64,000 bases of DNA, taken from Paenibacillus albus (lineage in GTDB: Bacteria; Bacillota; Bacilli; Paenibacillales; Paenibacillaceae). The notes under the pieces were generated by a model, which saw nothing but the letters and a program-made list of their open reading frames with translations, was not told the DNA's origin and searched no databases. The stretch is taken from positions 5,160,501 through 5,224,500 of the forward strand of contig NZ_CP034437.1 of NCBI RefSeq assembly GCF_003952225.1, in the 5' to 3' direction. A program made the position numbers and the translations under genes. Below, piece by piece: positions 43,984 to 54,031 of this stretch (positions are counted from its first letter, which is position 1; the number at the start of each line of letters is the position of its first letter).

Positions 43984-46107
43984 TTAGCTCTTGTTCAGAT
44001 GTTCTGCGATCATCTGTATCATCATCTTGTCATCGTAGGGCTTTGTAAGGATGCCATTCATTCCGACAGCTAGATACCGACGATGGTCCGACTCCATTAC
44101 ATTCGCTGTAACCGCAATAATCGGCACATTTTGGTAACAGGCCTGCTCGCGAATGCGCTTCGTCGCTTCAATTCCGTCCATCTGCGGCATATGCACATCC
44201 ATCAAGATAAGATCATAGCTGCGAGCCGCAAGCATCTCCAGCGTCTGAACGCCATCGGCGGCGATATCAACCTTATAGCCGCAGCTCTCAAGAATCTCCC
44301 TCACAATAATCTGATTAATCTCGTTATCTTCTGCGACTAAGAGATATCCGGATTGAACGGTTACCTCCTCTGAAGCCACTACCGAAGCGGCTACCGATGC
44401 CGATGCTGTTGCGAACTCTTCCATCATTATAGCCAAGCTCTCTTCGACCACAGAGCAATTAAGCTCGAATGTAAAACGGCTGCCTCTGCCATATTCGCTC
44501 TCCACTTGGAGGCTGCTGCCCATCAGCGCTAATAGCTGTTCACTTATAACAAGTCCAAGCCCCGTGCCACCGTATACGCGGGCAATAGCGGGACTTCCCT
44601 GCTTAAACGGTTGGAACAAGCTCTCCAGATGCTCCTCCTGCATACCGATGCCCGTATCCTGCACCGAGAACCGAAGCTTAGCTTCCTGTCTAATCGGATC
44701 CATAGCAAGGAGCTCCACTTTAATTTCTACGAATCCCCGCTCCGTGAATTTAATTGCATTGCTGCATAGATTGAGCATAATTTGCTCCAATCGCAGCTCG
44801 TCGGCCTGAACGAGTGCCGGACATTGCTCGTCAATGATTACGCGAACCTCGATCGGCTTGCTGCCGACAAGGACGTTTAATGTCTCTGTCAGCCTGTCCG
44901 CCCAAGAACGAATCCGAAAAGCATCCAGGTGAAGTTCAAGCTTCTCGGACTCCACCTTCGAGAAATCCAAGATGTCATTGATGATCCCCATCAATATCCG
45001 TGAAGACGACTGCATCCCGTTCAAATAACCGGCTTGCTGGCTCGTTAAACTTGTCTTCTGGAGCAGCTGAGAGAGTCCGACTATGCCATTCAAAGGCGTT
45101 CGAATCTCATGACTCATCTTCGCGAGGAATTTCGTCTTTGCTTCGCTCGCCGCATCCGCCTCCAGACGGCGCCGCTCATTCTGAGCCGCTTCCCGTTCCG
45201 CGACCACCTTCTCCGTTATATCAATGAACGTACCAATGACTTCAACAATAATGCCTTGCTCCGACTTTACCGGCTTCAGGAAGACCATAATGTCGCGTCC
45301 CATTAAGTCGCTCTGGAAGACAGCTTCTTCACCGGCCCAGGCTTGCTCATAAGCAGCGACGGTCCCCGGCCTCATCATCTCTGGCGTGAATGGCTTTTGA
45401 AGCAAGTAATCATTCGTCAGTTGAACCGACTCGAAGAACAGCCCTTCAGCCATCGTATGCAAGAAGCTGCCATCATCTAAACGAATGTACTTAAATGTAA
45501 GTCCCGGCTGCATGCGCAGCATCTGGGACGTATCCTTACGCAGCTTATTCATGCCGGACATGAGGTTATAGGTGCGAAGCAGAAACTCTTGATATCCTGC
45601 TACAACAATCGTGGCGATAATGTTTGCCGCGCTATAGGGAAGCGTATAGTGATAGAAGGGCATATGATAGATACTGGAATAAGTCCCTAGTATGACGCAA
45701 TTGGTCATCGAGATGAGCAACCATCTTCTCCAATGCCCTTTTGCTCTCGTGTAGAAATAAGAGCTTGCCAAGCAGATCAGAATCCCGACCATCAGTACCC
45801 TTGGCAGTGCAGCGACATCCATCAGCACCCGAGGAATGGTGATAATAACCAAGGCAGTTAAGCTGGAGGTCAGCCCCCCGAACGAGACAGCAAGAAGAAG
45901 CGCGACTGACCGCACATCGAACATGAAGCCGTTATAAGAAACACCGTTGTAAAGCAGCAGAATACCAAGCAAGCCGCACACTGCTCCAAGGATCAGCTTT
46001 TTGCGCAAATTCAGCTCTGTGTCCGTACGAAACCAATAGAAGAACCTTGTTAGAAAGAAGAGAAAGAAGGTTAATAGAAACAGACTCAGCGCGAAGTCTT
46101 TGATCAT
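43984..46107 (-). CDS. Hybrid sensor kinase with 5TM-LytS type sensor
   Basis: A 707-aa hybrid histidine kinase. Residues 1-175 are a five/six-helix membrane sensor of the 5TMR-LYT type as in LytS. A PAS-like linker follows (about 200-300), then HisKA with His333 (KMSHEIRTPLNG), HATPase (about 430-550, DTGIGM, YGGTGLGL) and one receiver domain (about 587-705) with the full set: EDNEIN, phospho-acceptor Asp637 and Lys689. A His-to-Asp internal relay is expected, but no Hpt domain is present, so an outside phosphotransferase is needed to carry the signal on. GGGAGGGG precedes the ATG. Confidence 0.9.
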   Translation of the reverse strand: MIKDFALSLFLLTFFLFFLTRFFYWFRTDTELNLRKKLILGAVCGLLGILLLYNGVSYNGFMFDVRSVALLLAVSFGGLTSSLTALVIITIPRVLMDVAALPRVLMVGILICLASSYFYTRAKGHWRRWLLISMTNCVILGTYSSIYHMPFYHYTLPYSAANIIATIVVAGYQEFLLRTYNLMSGMNKLRKDTSQMLRMQPGLTFKYIRLDDGSFLHTMAEGLFFESVQLTNDYLLQKPFTPEMMRPGTVAAYEQAWAGEEAVFQSDLMGRDIMVFLKPVKSEQGIIVEVIGTFIDITEKVVAEREAAQNERRRLEADAASEAKTKFLAKMSHEIRTPLNGIVGLSQLLQKTSLTSQQAGYLNGMQSSSRILMGIINDILDFSKVESEKLELHLDAFRIRSWADRLTETLNVLVGSKPIEVRVIIDEQCPALVQADELRLEQIMLNLCSNAIKFTERGFVEIKVELLAMDPIRQEAKLRFSVQDTGIGMQEEHLESLFQPFKQGSPAIARVYGGTGLGLVISEQLLALMGSSLQVESEYGRGSRFTFELNCSVVEESLAIMMEEFATASASVAASVVASEEVTVQSGYLLVAEDNEINQIIVREILESCGYKVDIAADGVQTLEMLAARSYDLILMDVHMPQMDGIEATKRIREQACYQNVPIIAVTANVMESDHRRYLAVGMNGILTKPYDDKMMIQMIAEHLNKS

Positions 46108-46218
46108 GGATGCCCCTCCCTTTCGGTGCAAAGACTAGAAGCTAAAACTTGCTATTTGGGTCGTTTCCGATAAATAATAATGTCGTACATATTAATGACG
46201 AATAAGGCGGTGTTCATT

Positions 46219-46911
46219 GTGACGCAATCTCGCACAGGCATTCAAGCCATCGAAATCAGCATGTCCATTCAAGGCAATCCGTTTGTTATTTATCCAACCG
46301 TTCTATGGGATGAGCAGGAAATTATTCTCGTCGATACCGGACTTCCAGGCCAAGTGGACATCATTCGCGCCGCGTTTGACAAAGCTTCGATCCCCTTCGA
46401 GAAGCTGACTAAGATCATCATCACACATCAGGACCGTGACCATATCGGCAGCTTGCCAGAGCTTAAACGCCTGCTTGGCGATCAAGTGCAGGTCATCGCC
46501 CATGAGGTTGCCGTTCCATACATAACTGGCCAGGAACCGCTTGTGAAGAGCAAGTCGCTTGCAGAACCGGTGCACGTCGATGTAGTGCTGCATGACGGCG
46601 ATATTCTGCCTTATGCCGGTGGCATTCAGGTCGTTTTCACTCCGGGACATACGCCGGATCATACGTCACTCTATCATATCCCTAGCCAAACATTGATTGC
46701 CGGCGATGCCCTTACGGCACAAGACGGCGTACTGCAATCGTTCAACCCGGCGTTTACGCCTGATCCGAAGACTGCTATTCAATCCATTGCGAAGCTTCAA
46801 GCACTAGAGCTCAGCAGCATTATTGCTTATCACGGCGGCGTTTGCACAGACAATCTGCAAGAGCGGCTGCAAGCGATCATTTCTGCTCCGCAGACAGAGC
46901 GGAACGTATAA
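46219..46911 (+). CDS. MBL-fold metallohydrolase (HxDxDH variant)
   Basis: A 230-aa metallo-beta-lactamase-fold protein. The zinc motif reads T-H-Q-D-R-D-H: the second histidine of the HxHxDH motif is Asp, a variant that recurs in a Firmicute subgroup. Later ligands are present (FTPGHTPDH, IAGDAL, AYHGG). Relatives include lactonases, glyoxalase II-like and other hydrolases; substrate unknown. The start is GTG at 46219 with AAGGCGG 8 bases upstream; ATGs at 46180 and 46195 have no site. It is divergent from the 5TM hybrid kinase gene. Confidence 0.85.
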   Translation: MTQSRTGIQAIEISMSIQGNPFVIYPTVLWDEQEIILVDTGLPGQVDIIRAAFDKASIPFEKLTKIIITHQDRDHIGSLPELKRLLGDQVQVIAHEVAVPYITGQEPLVKSKSLAEPVHVDVVLHDGDILPYAGGIQVVFTPGHTPDHTSLYHIPSQTLIAGDALTAQDGVLQSFNPAFTPDPKTAIQSIAKLQALELSSIIAYHGGVCTDNLQERLQAIISAPQTERNV

Positions 46912-46924
46912 CAGTTGTCATAAG

Positions 46925-46981
46925 GAAGGCGGTTTTCCAGCTATCTGCCTTGCAGATACAGCTGGAAAACCGCCTTCTTCT
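46925..46981. terminator. Long bidirectional terminator
   Basis: GAAGGCGGTTTTCCAGCT and its complement form an 18-bp stem with an inner ATCTGC/GCAGAT pair, between convergent genes. Confidence 0.9.
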
Positions 46982-46989
46982 TTATAAAA

Positions 46990-49900
46990 CTAGCGGGAAT
47001 TCTGTACAAGACTCGCTATCGAGTCCAACACTTCTTTCAGCTTCTCCTCAAGCGTGTCCAGTACAATTTCCAGCTTCGCATATTTGCCTTCATGAATCAT
47101 CGTCTCCAGCTTGAGCGCAGCCATATGTAGTGCACTTGCGCCAATGTTGCCCGCGACGCCTTTCAACGTATGTGTTAGAAAGCGAGCTCCGTCGATATCG
47201 CCCACCGAGAAAGCGGAGGAAATGTCCTTCACCGCACCTGCTGACTTTGCCGCGAATTGGCTGAGAATGTGCACATAGGATTCCTGCTTCATCTGATATC
47301 GCTCCAGAAACTGGCTTATATCAAGTCCCGGAAGCCGATCGGGCAGCTGCGTTAAGCCGACCGCTTGCTGCTGTGCCGGCACCGGCACCGTTGCAGATTT
47401 CGATTGCAGAATGAGCTTCTGCAGCATAACGAACAATTCAATCGGCTCGAACGGCTTCGTAATATAGCCGTCCATACCTGCTTCGAGCACTTTATCGTGT
47501 ACGCCCTTCATAGCGTCGGCCGTCATTGCAATGATAGGAATGCGGTGCTCGCTTGCCGCCGCAACCTCCGCTTCCCGAATCTTCCGCGTCGCCTCGTAGC
47601 CATCCATAATCGGCATCTGCACATCCATCAGAATGGCATCGAACTTATGAGCTGCCGCTGTTTTCTCAACCGCTTGTTTCCCGTTCTCGGCAATGTCGAC
47701 CAATACACCGGTCTCTTCCAGAATCGATCTCGCAACATGCTGATTGATCTCATTATCTTCAACAAGCAGGACACGTGCTGCATTCAGCATCGCGAACTTC
47801 TCCATACCTTCCTGCTGTACCGTGCCGCCGGCAACCGATGCCGGCTTCTGCCTGATGACAGAGGAGATTTCATTGTAAAGCTGGGATTGACTGATTGGAT
47901 ATGGAAGTACTCGATCGAGGTCCGTATCATCCAGATGACGCTGCAGCTCATAGTTATGCGTATCGCTAATAAGCGCAATCGTCTTCTTCAAGAATGGGAA
48001 TGCCTCATAGATCTGCTTGAATACTTCTGTTCCATCGTAATCTCGAAGCTTCCAATCAATCAGCAGCAGATCATAGCTGCCATACTTATGGATGCTGTCA
48101 AATGCTTCCGTCGCGGACGCGGCGATGGTGACAATGTACTGGAATTGCTCCAGCTGCTGCTTCATGACAAGCTGCATTTGATGATTGTCACATATAAGCA
48201 GGACTCGCAAGTAAGTCGAATTCATCTGCCGGATTTCCTTGAACAGATCGTAATCGCCTGCTTCGAATATCGCTGTGAACGTAAAGCAGCTGCCATGTCC
48301 GAGCTCGCTATCGAGTGCAATCGTACCGCCCATTAATTCGATAAGACTTTTACTGATCACAAGGCCAAGTCCCGTACCGCCATATTTGCGCGTCGTGCTC
48401 ATATCCCCTTGCGAGAATGTCTTGAACAGCTGCGCTTGTTCTGCTGGTGAAATGCCGATGCCTGTGTCAGTCACTTGGAACTGCAGCTTGATTCGCTTCT
48501 CCTGCTGCTCCTGCACACTGACAGCAACGGTTACTTCCCCTTGCTCCGTGAATTTGACCGCATTGTTAACTAAATTGAGCAGCACTTGATTGAGCCGGAA
48601 CGGATCACCATGCAGCACTTGTGGTACTTCATGATGAATAGAGATATGCATGCGCAGCCCTTTATCGAACGCTTTGAAGCTAACCATATTCGAGATGTTA
48701 TTAAGCACTTCATACAAATCGAAATCAATATGCTCGAGCGTAATCATTTTTGCTTCCACTTTAGAGAAATCAAGAATATCGTTAATGATTGTCAGCAAGC
48801 CTTTCGCCGACTGAATCGTCATATCGACATAATCGAGCTGCTTATCGGACATGACGGTTTTCTGCAGCAAATAGTTGTACCCGACAATAGCATTCAGCGG
48901 TGTGCGGATCTCGTGGCTCATATTGGCAAGAAACTCGCCCTTCGCCCGGCTTGCGCTCTCTGCCAATTCTTTGGCTTCGCTAAGCTGAATATTCTTCAGC
49001 GCCAGCTCCTGTGTGCGCTCTTCAATGAGTTCCTCCAGATGATCCTTGTGCTCCCGGAGCGCTTCTTCCGCCCGCTTGCGAAGCGTCCGGGTCAGCAGCA
49101 GCACCATAACCAGCACAAATTCCAACACCGCCAGCGCGACGCCACCGATCATATACCAGTGATACTGCTCCCAAATGGTCGGATTCTTGTACAGAACTTC
49201 GCTATCTCTCGGCAGCTGATTCTCCTTGATACCCCACTTTGCAAGCGCTCTCCAATCGACTTGAACGGCTCGATTACTACTGATGACCGTCTCCAGTTCT
49301 CCTGCTGGCCTTCCTTGAAGAATCAGCTTGGCACGATACGCGGCTGTAACGCCGAGATCAGCAAAACTGTGCATGGCACCGCCGACAATACCGTTTCCCA
49401 TGAATTGCGTGAAAGGCGAGTAGACCGGCATCGGCGATAGTTCTATGATCTTCTTCACAACTTCAGCTGGAATATAGGGTTTGCCCGTCTTATCCTGAAA
49501 TAGAAAAACATATAGGATCGCCGAATGAACGTCTTGCTCGTTCTGCAGTTTATCCAGTAACTGTGAATAGGTAAGACCATTCAAGTATTCCAAATGCACT
49601 TGATTCTCGTAACGAGCCGTTTCTGACTTCGCCATCTTGAGCGCAGTCTGCTCATTAGGTGAACTGCCGATAACGATGTAAATTTTGTCCGTCTGTGGTT
49701 TCGTCTTCATAATAAGATCAATCGTGCCAGACACTTCGAAATCACCGATAACGCCGCTATAATTGGCCGGCATCGGATCTGGTATTACGCCTTCATACTC
49801 ATTGTATGCATAGATGACGGGTACACCAGGAAATAGCTGCTCACCGAATTTCTTCATAAATGGCAGAGTCGGGTAGCTCGTCGTCACGATCAAATCAGGC

Positions 49901-50226
49901 TGATTATGCTCATATTTCTGTTTAAGCAGCGACTCGATTGTCTGTTCGTAGCCTGGCTGAGAGTCGTACCTCGTTAAATCCAAATAATCTTGATATATCG
50001 TTACATTCGTGGACGCTTTGAGAGAACTTGTGAAAGCATCCGCGAACAGCTTCGTCGTCGGATAATCCGGGGCTGCCGAATGAAGAATAAGCACTTTTTT
50101 ATCAGATGTCTGGGCTTCGGTTTCAGAAGCGTAACTAAAAGGCACTACCGCAAAGAGCATCATCATGAGCGCGAATAGAGCTAGTACAATCGTTCGGATT
50201 ATTCCCGTCTTGCGATGGCTGGTCAT
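46990..50226 (-). CDS. Large hybrid kinase with ABC-substrate-binding-like sensor
   Basis: A 1078-aa multidomain kinase. A signal peptide (1-34), an extracellular ABC_sub_bind-type sensor (about 42-335), one membrane helix (357-380), a coiled coil, HisKA with His438, HATPase (about 540-655), receiver 1 (about 672-792), receiver 2 (about 817-945, Asp868, Lys924) and Hpt (about 965-1075, His1019 in HTLKGVAGNIGA). Receiver 1 keeps an Asp (724) but has Tyr776 where the invariant Lys should be, so it is probably a pseudo-receiver. The His-Asp-His chain ends at Hpt, so a separate response regulator elsewhere is needed. A free tryptophan- or peptide-like ligand is possible; no partner is adjacent. 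Confidence 0.9.
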   Translation of the reverse strand: MTSHRKTGIIRTIVLALFALMMMLFAVVPFSYASETEAQTSDKKVLILHSAAPDYPTTKLFADAFTSSLKASTNVTIYQDYLDLTRYDSQPGYEQTIESLLKQKYEHNQPDLIVTTSYPTLPFMKKFGEQLFPGVPVIYAYNEYEGVIPDPMPANYSGVIGDFEVSGTIDLIMKTKPQTDKIYIVIGSSPNEQTALKMAKSETARYENQVHLEYLNGLTYSQLLDKLQNEQDVHSAILYVFLFQDKTGKPYIPAEVVKKIIELSPMPVYSPFTQFMGNGIVGGAMHSFADLGVTAAYRAKLILQGRPAGELETVISSNRAVQVDWRALAKWGIKENQLPRDSEVLYKNPTIWEQYHWYMIGGVALAVLEFVLVMVLLLTRTLRKRAEEALREHKDHLEELIEERTQELALKNIQLSEAKELAESASRAKGEFLANMSHEIRTPLNAIVGYNYLLQKTVMSDKQLDYVDMTIQSAKGLLTIINDILDFSKVEAKMITLEHIDFDLYEVLNNISNMVSFKAFDKGLRMHISIHHEVPQVLHGDPFRLNQVLLNLVNNAVKFTEQGEVTVAVSVQEQQEKRIKLQFQVTDTGIGISPAEQAQLFKTFSQGDMSTTRKYGGTGLGLVISKSLIELMGGTIALDSELGHGSCFTFTAIFEAGDYDLFKEIRQMNSTYLRVLLICDNHQMQLVMKQQLEQFQYIVTIAASATEAFDSIHKYGSYDLLLIDWKLRDYDGTEVFKQIYEAFPFLKKTIALISDTHNYELQRHLDDTDLDRVLPYPISQSQLYNEISSVIRQKPASVAGGTVQQEGMEKFAMLNAARVLLVEDNEINQHVARSILEETGVLVDIAENGKQAVEKTAAAHKFDAILMDVQMPIMDGYEATRKIREAEVAAASEHRIPIIAMTADAMKGVHDKVLEAGMDGYITKPFEPIELFVMLQKLILQSKSATVPVPAQQQAVGLTQLPDRLPGLDISQFLERYQMKQESYVHILSQFAAKSAGAVKDISSAFSVGDIDGARFLTHTLKGVAGNIGASALHMAALKLETMIHEGKYAKLEIVLDTLEEKLKEVLDSIASLVQNSR

Positions 50227-50361
50227 GTGCTCGCTCCGCCCCCTTGCTTATTCAAATCGAGATATTTATCATTGCTTGTCACCATTGTATTGAATGAACG
50301 GCGGAAAAGTAAAGGAATTTTGTCGATTCATGTCAGATAGGCGTTGAAAAAGGAAATACAT

Positions 50362-50408
50362 AGAAAAAACCCGTCAAAAGGGAGTTTTCGTCCACGATTA
50401 ACGGGTTC
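50362..50408 (-). terminator. Terminator after the GNAT gene
   Basis: AACCCGT and ACGGGTT form the base of a long imperfect hairpin; the minus strand ends GGGTTTTTTC. It probably also ends the ABC/oxidoreductase transcript. Confidence 0.75.
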
Positions 50409-50420
50409 TTACACCTTACT

Positions 50421-51392
50421 CTAGCTCTCGCACAAGCGCTTCTCGAAACGGTCATAGCTCTTCCAAATCTCGTAATCCAGCTTCCCATAGAAATCGATAA
50501 AAGGTGTTGTGTCGATGACGATATGGCGTACACCGCGCTGAAGCAACAAGCAGACCCCTGCCTGCACGATCGCAAGACCATAGCCATACCGGCGATAAGC
50601 TTCATCGATGCCGAGCGGCCCCACACCTCCGAGCGGCTGCTCGAAGAGCTCGGACCAGTATATATTTTGCGCAAGGATCGGGGAGGTTGAATCGTTAATG
50701 CGGCAGAAGCCGATTATGCGGCCATCGTCCTCCTTCACAAGAACGGCAAATTCACGTCCGCTCCCACCTCTGGCAAAATAATCTGCTGTCTGTTCTGCCC
50801 ATGCTCCCGGGAAGGATCGCCGCAGGAAGACAAGCAGCTCCTCCTGTTCACCGTCAGCCAAGGGGCGAAACTGCACGCCGCCGAACTGCGGCAGCTCGCA
50901 TTTCATGACTTCTGCTTCACTGTAAGTTCTCAATAGATCATGAGATAGTTCTTTCTTGTCATAGCCTCTGCGTTCGAACCAGGCTGCCACGCCAGTAAGG
51001 TCTACGGGGATTCCAGGAAAATACCGGTAATGCAGATCATTGCCTAAGTAGATGCGGCTAATGCCTGCGCGTCGGAATGCTTGCTCCGCGATCTCTATCA
51101 GCTTGGAGCCAATGCCGCGGCATCTGTGCGAATTGGAGACGAGCAGCACTTGAATAAAGCCCCTATCTTCGCTCGAATGAAGCTTCGTCCGAATGAATCC
51201 AAGTACTTTATCTGTACGAGGCTCTACCGCGATCCAAGATCCTGCTTCGAAGCAGCCGGGATCCCGGAAGCTGTTCTGCAGCATTAATTGCGCCTGCATG
51301 GGGAAGCTCTTGCCAATGCATCCATTCCACAATTCGCACAACGCTTCGAGCCGATCCTCGCTGAATGGAACGTAACTCACTTTCGTCTCCAT
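50421..51392 (-). CDS. Tandem GNAT N-acetyltransferase
   Basis: A 323-aa protein with two GNAT folds. The first (about 1-150) has the acetyl-CoA loop RCRGIGSKL; the second (about 165-320) has VGPLGIDEAYRRYGYG, a looser version with YRRYGYG in place of the Q/RxxGxG/A. Tandem GNAT proteins often use one half for catalysis. It lies 19 bases downstream of the Gfo/Idh gene on the same strand and may be the last gene of the sugar operon. Substrate unknown. Confidence 0.82.
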   Translation of the reverse strand: METKVSYVPFSEDRLEALCELWNGCIGKSFPMQAQLMLQNSFRDPGCFEAGSWIAVEPRTDKVLGFIRTKLHSSEDRGFIQVLLVSNSHRCRGIGSKLIEIAEQAFRRAGISRIYLGNDLHYRYFPGIPVDLTGVAAWFERRGYDKKELSHDLLRTYSEAEVMKCELPQFGGVQFRPLADGEQEELLVFLRRSFPGAWAEQTADYFARGGSGREFAVLVKEDDGRIIGFCRINDSTSPILAQNIYWSELFEQPLGGVGPLGIDEAYRRYGYGLAIVQAGVCLLLQRGVRHIVIDTTPFIDFYGKLDYEIWKSYDRFEKRLCES

Positions 51393-51411
51393 GTATGACA
51401 GCGCCCCTCTA

Positions 51412-52332
51412 TTATAAGGTTACAAGCGCGCCTGTTTGACGGCTTTCACCAACCGCCTCCATGAAACGAATGATTTCCACGGTCTCATTCAGATCAATCG
51501 GGGGCTTGCCTGTCGTGAACATGATCATCACCTGTTCGAGCAAGCTGGCGTAATACGGTTTATCCGAACTGGCGATATCTATGAAGGATGAGCCTCCTAC
51601 GCGGTGAATGATACCGCCAAATGTGCTGTTTCCCCGGCGGTTGCCGCGAATGACGCCAATGCGGCCGTCCGCCCATTCGCAAGTGATAACATCATGATCT
51701 GCATTCGTAGTCGCTCGGACCCGAATACAGCCCTTGCCAAGTACTCGGTACAGCATATCGGCAGTATGCACTCCGTACCAGAACATGCCCGGCTGCGTCG
51801 GTTCGAGCTCCATCGGACCGTAGCATTCTGCACCGATGATCTCGCCGTCCGGCGTGTTAGCGAGCGCCTGGCTCAACCCTTCGGCAAAGCGAAGTGCCGA
51901 GCAGCTCATGACGGGAATGCCTTGCTCCTCCGCCAGAGCCTTCATGAATAGCGCATCGGCGCTCGTCAAGGCAAACGGCTTATCGACGAATACGGGTTTG
52001 CGAAAAGGCGAAAGCCGTTTAAACTGCTCCAAATGAACTCTTCCATCGACAGACTCCAGCATGATGACATCGCTTTGCTCCGCCACTTCCTCAATCGACG
52101 CTGCCAGCTTCACGCCAAATCGCTGGGTTAACGCCTCGATATAGCCATCCATCCGCCCATAGCTTTTCTGAAAGTCCGCGGATTTCACGCCATAAGCGCT
52201 GCACACGTTGCCGCCTGGTACATGATACGGGTGTTCAGCATCATTAAGCAGCTCCGTGAATGCAACGACATGCGACGTGTCGATCCCAATGAATCCGATC
52301 CGTAATGGCTCATGTCGTTTCATTCGGGTCAT
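51412..52332 (-). CDS. Gfo/Idh/MocA family oxidoreductase
   Basis: A 306-aa NAD(P)-dependent oxidoreductase with N-terminal Rossmann motif (IGFIGIDTSH), the nicotinamide-side VFVDKPFALTSADA (the EKP-like signature, here DKP) and a C-terminal alpha/beta catalytic domain. Family members oxidise sugars and cyclitols or reduce ketosugars. AGGAGG precedes the ATG. Eighty-three bases downstream of the solute-binding protein gene with no terminator between, so it probably belongs to the ABC operon and acts on the imported sugar. Confidence 0.85.
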   Translation of the reverse strand: MTRMKRHEPLRIGFIGIDTSHVVAFTELLNDAEHPYHVPGGNVCSAYGVKSADFQKSYGRMDGYIEALTQRFGVKLAASIEEVAEQSDVIMLESVDGRVHLEQFKRLSPFRKPVFVDKPFALTSADALFMKALAEEQGIPVMSCSALRFAEGLSQALANTPDGEIIGAECYGPMELEPTQPGMFWYGVHTADMLYRVLGKGCIRVRATTNADHDVITCEWADGRIGVIRGNRRGNSTFGGIIHRVGGSSFIDIASSDKPYYASLLEQVMIMFTTGKPPIDLNETVEIIRFMEAVGESRQTGALVTL

Positions 52333-52415
52333 GACCCTCCTCGATTACACAGATACTCCGAATCCGCTTGCTTAGCATAGCTACTTTTGACACATACATT
52401 TACAAATACATGGCC

Positions 52416-54005
52416 TTACTTTGCTGTTTGCAGCGAGCGCTCGTACGCTTCCTTATACACCGATATGACATGGTCAACGCCGAGCCCTTTCAGGTCAGAA
52501 ACGTACTTATCCCATTCGCTCAGGCTGCGCGTTCCGAGTATGAATTTGGCCACATTCTCGTCACGGTATTTCTGAATCGATGTCATCTCGACATTCGTAT
52601 CGTCAAGCTCCGTCTGCGTCAGCGTCGGCATCGGCTGCTGCTGCGAATCGTACTTTCTCGCTTGCTCGTATGCCGATGCGAGCTCTGGGGATGACAGCGA
52701 TAAGTGCGCATCGTAGTCGAACCAGGTGTATGCGCCGTCGGTAGATAACCCTGTCTTTTTGCGCAAATCAGCGACGGTTGTATAGTCGGGATTCAACACA
52801 TTTTTGCCGTCTTTCACCGTATAGGTCTCGCCTTCCTTACCCCAGCTCACCAGGTTCTTCCCGTCTTCGGAATAGAGGAAGTCAAAATATTTCATAACAT
52901 CCTTGATGTTCTTCGAATCACCCGATACCATCATGCCGGCTTGGTCGAATTGCGTGAACGCGTTCTTCTGCGAGCCTGGCACGCCTTCCGGCGGCGGCAT
53001 GAACAATAGATTGTAATCCGGATTGTCCGCGCGCAACGGCGTATTGTAGAAATCAATCCGGCCAATGTAATCCAGCGTAATGAACGCTTTATCCGTCGAT
53101 ATGAGGTCCTGCCACTGTTTCGTATCAATAGAGAGGAAGTCCGGCGGAATGAGCCCTTCTTTGTAGAACTTGTTAAAATAGCCGATCATCGTCTTGTAGT
53201 TATCATCAAGCGGCGCGTACTTCCATGTATTCGTATCGTAATCATAATAGAAATCATTCGAAGTCTTGAACGAGGCGGAGAAATTCAGCAAATACGCAAT
53301 GCCGTCTCGCCAGCTAAGCGGGTAGCTATCTGGGTAAGCTTGCTTCAGCGCCTTCAGCACCGTATACAGCTCATCCCAATTTTGGGGCGGCGTGAGGTTT
53401 AGCTTCTTGAAGATATCCTCCCGATACATCCAGATCATCCGGTTCGTCTCGCCAATGCCTTGATTCGGGAAAATATACATTTTGCCATCGGCTGCAATAG
53501 CGTTTCGCGTATCATTGGGGTATTTCTCCATCCACTGCTTAAAGTTCGGCATAATATCCGTGTAATCCAGAATGTTCGCAAGCGCGCCCATTTGCCCGTA
53601 TTTATCGGCTAAGCTCTTATCTTCGGTATAGAGCAGATCCGGCAGCTCGCCAGAAGCTATCGCAAGGCTGAGCGCATCCGCCATCTCGCCTGATGGCACT
53701 TGAACTTTGAAGGAGACACCTGTCTGTTCCTTAAGCAGCTTCCAGACGAGCCAGTTCTCGTCATAAGGCCAGCTTGGGTGCGAAACATCAAGGAAGGTGA
53801 ACGTTTTCTCAGGCAGTGAGGTTTTATTCGCATTTGAGTCCGAGCTGTCTGCACTATTATTGGAAGAATTGCTTGTGGAAGATGAATTCTTGCTGTCGGC
53901 CTTATGGTTTGAAGCGTTATTGCCTTCATTGTTTCCTCCTGAGCAGCCGGCAATCAGACCAAGCGCCAGACTGATTAGCAGGAGCATCGACAGTCCTTTT
54001 CGCAT
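52416..54005 (-). CDS. ABC sugar transporter solute-binding lipoprotein (LplA-like)
   Basis: A 529-aa extracellular binding protein. Lipoprotein signal (residues about 5-20, lipobox LIAGC), then a Ser/Asn/Asp-rich linker (about 22-50) and a family 1 solute-binding fold. Length and the LplA/YtcQ-type layout point to oligosaccharide transport (in Paenibacillus often xylan, pectin or galactan fragments). ATG at 54005 is used because GAGGAG is directly against the ATG at 54011 but 7 bases from this one. It is third in the operon after the two permeases; the ATPase (MsmX-type) is not encoded nearby and is probably shared. Confidence 0.9.
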   Translation of the reverse strand: MRKGLSMLLLISLALGLIAGCSGGNNEGNNASNHKADSKNSSSTSNSSNNSADSSDSNANKTSLPEKTFTFLDVSHPSWPYDENWLVWKLLKEQTGVSFKVQVPSGEMADALSLAIASGELPDLLYTEDKSLADKYGQMGALANILDYTDIMPNFKQWMEKYPNDTRNAIAADGKMYIFPNQGIGETNRMIWMYREDIFKKLNLTPPQNWDELYTVLKALKQAYPDSYPLSWRDGIAYLLNFSASFKTSNDFYYDYDTNTWKYAPLDDNYKTMIGYFNKFYKEGLIPPDFLSIDTKQWQDLISTDKAFITLDYIGRIDFYNTPLRADNPDYNLLFMPPPEGVPGSQKNAFTQFDQAGMMVSGDSKNIKDVMKYFDFLYSEDGKNLVSWGKEGETYTVKDGKNVLNPDYTTVADLRKKTGLSTDGAYTWFDYDAHLSLSSPELASAYEQARKYDSQQQPMPTLTQTELDDTNVEMTSIQKYRDENVAKFILGTRSLSEWDKYVSDLKGLGVDHVISVYKEAYERSLQTAK

Positions 54006-54031
54006 ACGCATTCTCCTCTTTTGGGTAATGA

